From positions 1-62,693 of the forward strand of contig JAKAKJ010000047.1 of NCBI GenBank assembly GCA_021824575.1: a stretch of 62,693 bases of DNA, in the 5' to 3' direction. The DNA is from Chloroflexota bacterium. Lineage in GTDB: Bacteria; Chloroflexota; Anaerolineae; Anaerolineales; Villigracilaceae. This document shows positions 62,517 through 62,693 of the stretch, piece after piece (positions within the stretch are counted from its first letter, which is position 1; the number at the start of each line of letters is the position of its first letter). Both the position numbers and the translations under genes were made by a program. Under the pieces are notes generated by a model that saw nothing but the letters and a program-made list of their open reading frames with translations, was not told the DNA's origin and ran no database searches.

Positions 62517-62693
62517 GGTCTGTTTTTGAATGAAACCGATTCTGGTTACATGAATTGCTTGAAAAATAATTTCTGCTCCAATCACTATTGCACCAACGAT
62601 TCATAAAGTCTGTAAGCGGGGAGAATGATATTGCATCAAACACGAATTGCGCTTTACTAACGTTCAGGCTCGAAGCTGTTTAGAGGGTTGGAA

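Overview
The window most resembles a chromosomal segment of a Chloroflexota bacterium, probably Anaerolineae. This is inferred from gene content and style, not from a search: a long division and cell-wall (dcw) cluster with a CvpA-like gene between murG and murC, a secreted lamin-tail/nuclease protein ending in a PxKF domain, lipoprotein efflux adaptors suited to a one-membrane cell, and many short palindromic repeats. Coding density is high and most genes look intact.

Layout. 1-2.98 kb is an accessory region ending at tRNA-Pro(GGG). It holds a tyrosine integrase just downstream of the tRNA, an unknown protein and a 0.77-kb non-coding stretch with direct repeats, and looks like one end of an integrated element whose other end lies outside the window. 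3-7 kb holds nadD, a small membrane protein and ligA, then a DUF4258/DUF2283 pair that separates ligA from a second, diverged copy of the ligA 3' end. 7-8.9 kb is an AT-rich island: a group II-like reverse transcriptase without intron features, preceded by a small membrane-type reading frame and two almost identical 117-bp repeats, all apparently read from one promoter. This is the best candidate for an undescribed system. 9-22 kb is mixed: an F420-type reductase, an alpha-oxoamine synthase, an M50-CBS protease, a PNPOx-fold protein, an RlmI-type methyltransferase, a histidine kinase/response regulator/HD-GYP operon next to a GGDEF cyclase, an FAD oxidoreductase and two small membrane proteins.

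22.1-39.8 kb is the dcw cluster, all on the minus strand and read in the order mraZ, rsmH, ftsL-like, ftsI, murF, mraY, murD, ftsW, murG, cvpA-like, murC, a small gene, murB, ddl, ftsQ, ftsA, ftsZ. Its head carries a clear promoter and three MraZ-type boxes. murE is missing. 39.9-43.7 kb has a methyltransferase, an ATP-grasp ligase and a GH4 glycosidase around an AT-rich gap. 43.9-49.5 kb is a TetR-led efflux operon (two FtsX/MacB-type permeases, an ATPase, two HlyD-type lipoproteins) with a palindromic operator. 50.5-57.4 kb is a sugar locus: a ROK repressor with its own palindromic operator, a CUT1 ABC importer without an ATPase, an aldo/keto reductase and a Gfo/Idh/MocA dehydrogenase. 57.6-62.5 kb holds the secreted nuclease and a YifB/ComM-type AAA ATPase.

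Short palindromes and other repeats recur between genes, and several appear to lie in frame inside conserved genes (ligA, murD, ddl, a histidine kinase). At least two genes (ligA, yifB) have a -10 box exactly 6 nt before the ATG and no ribosome binding site, as expected for leaderless mRNAs.
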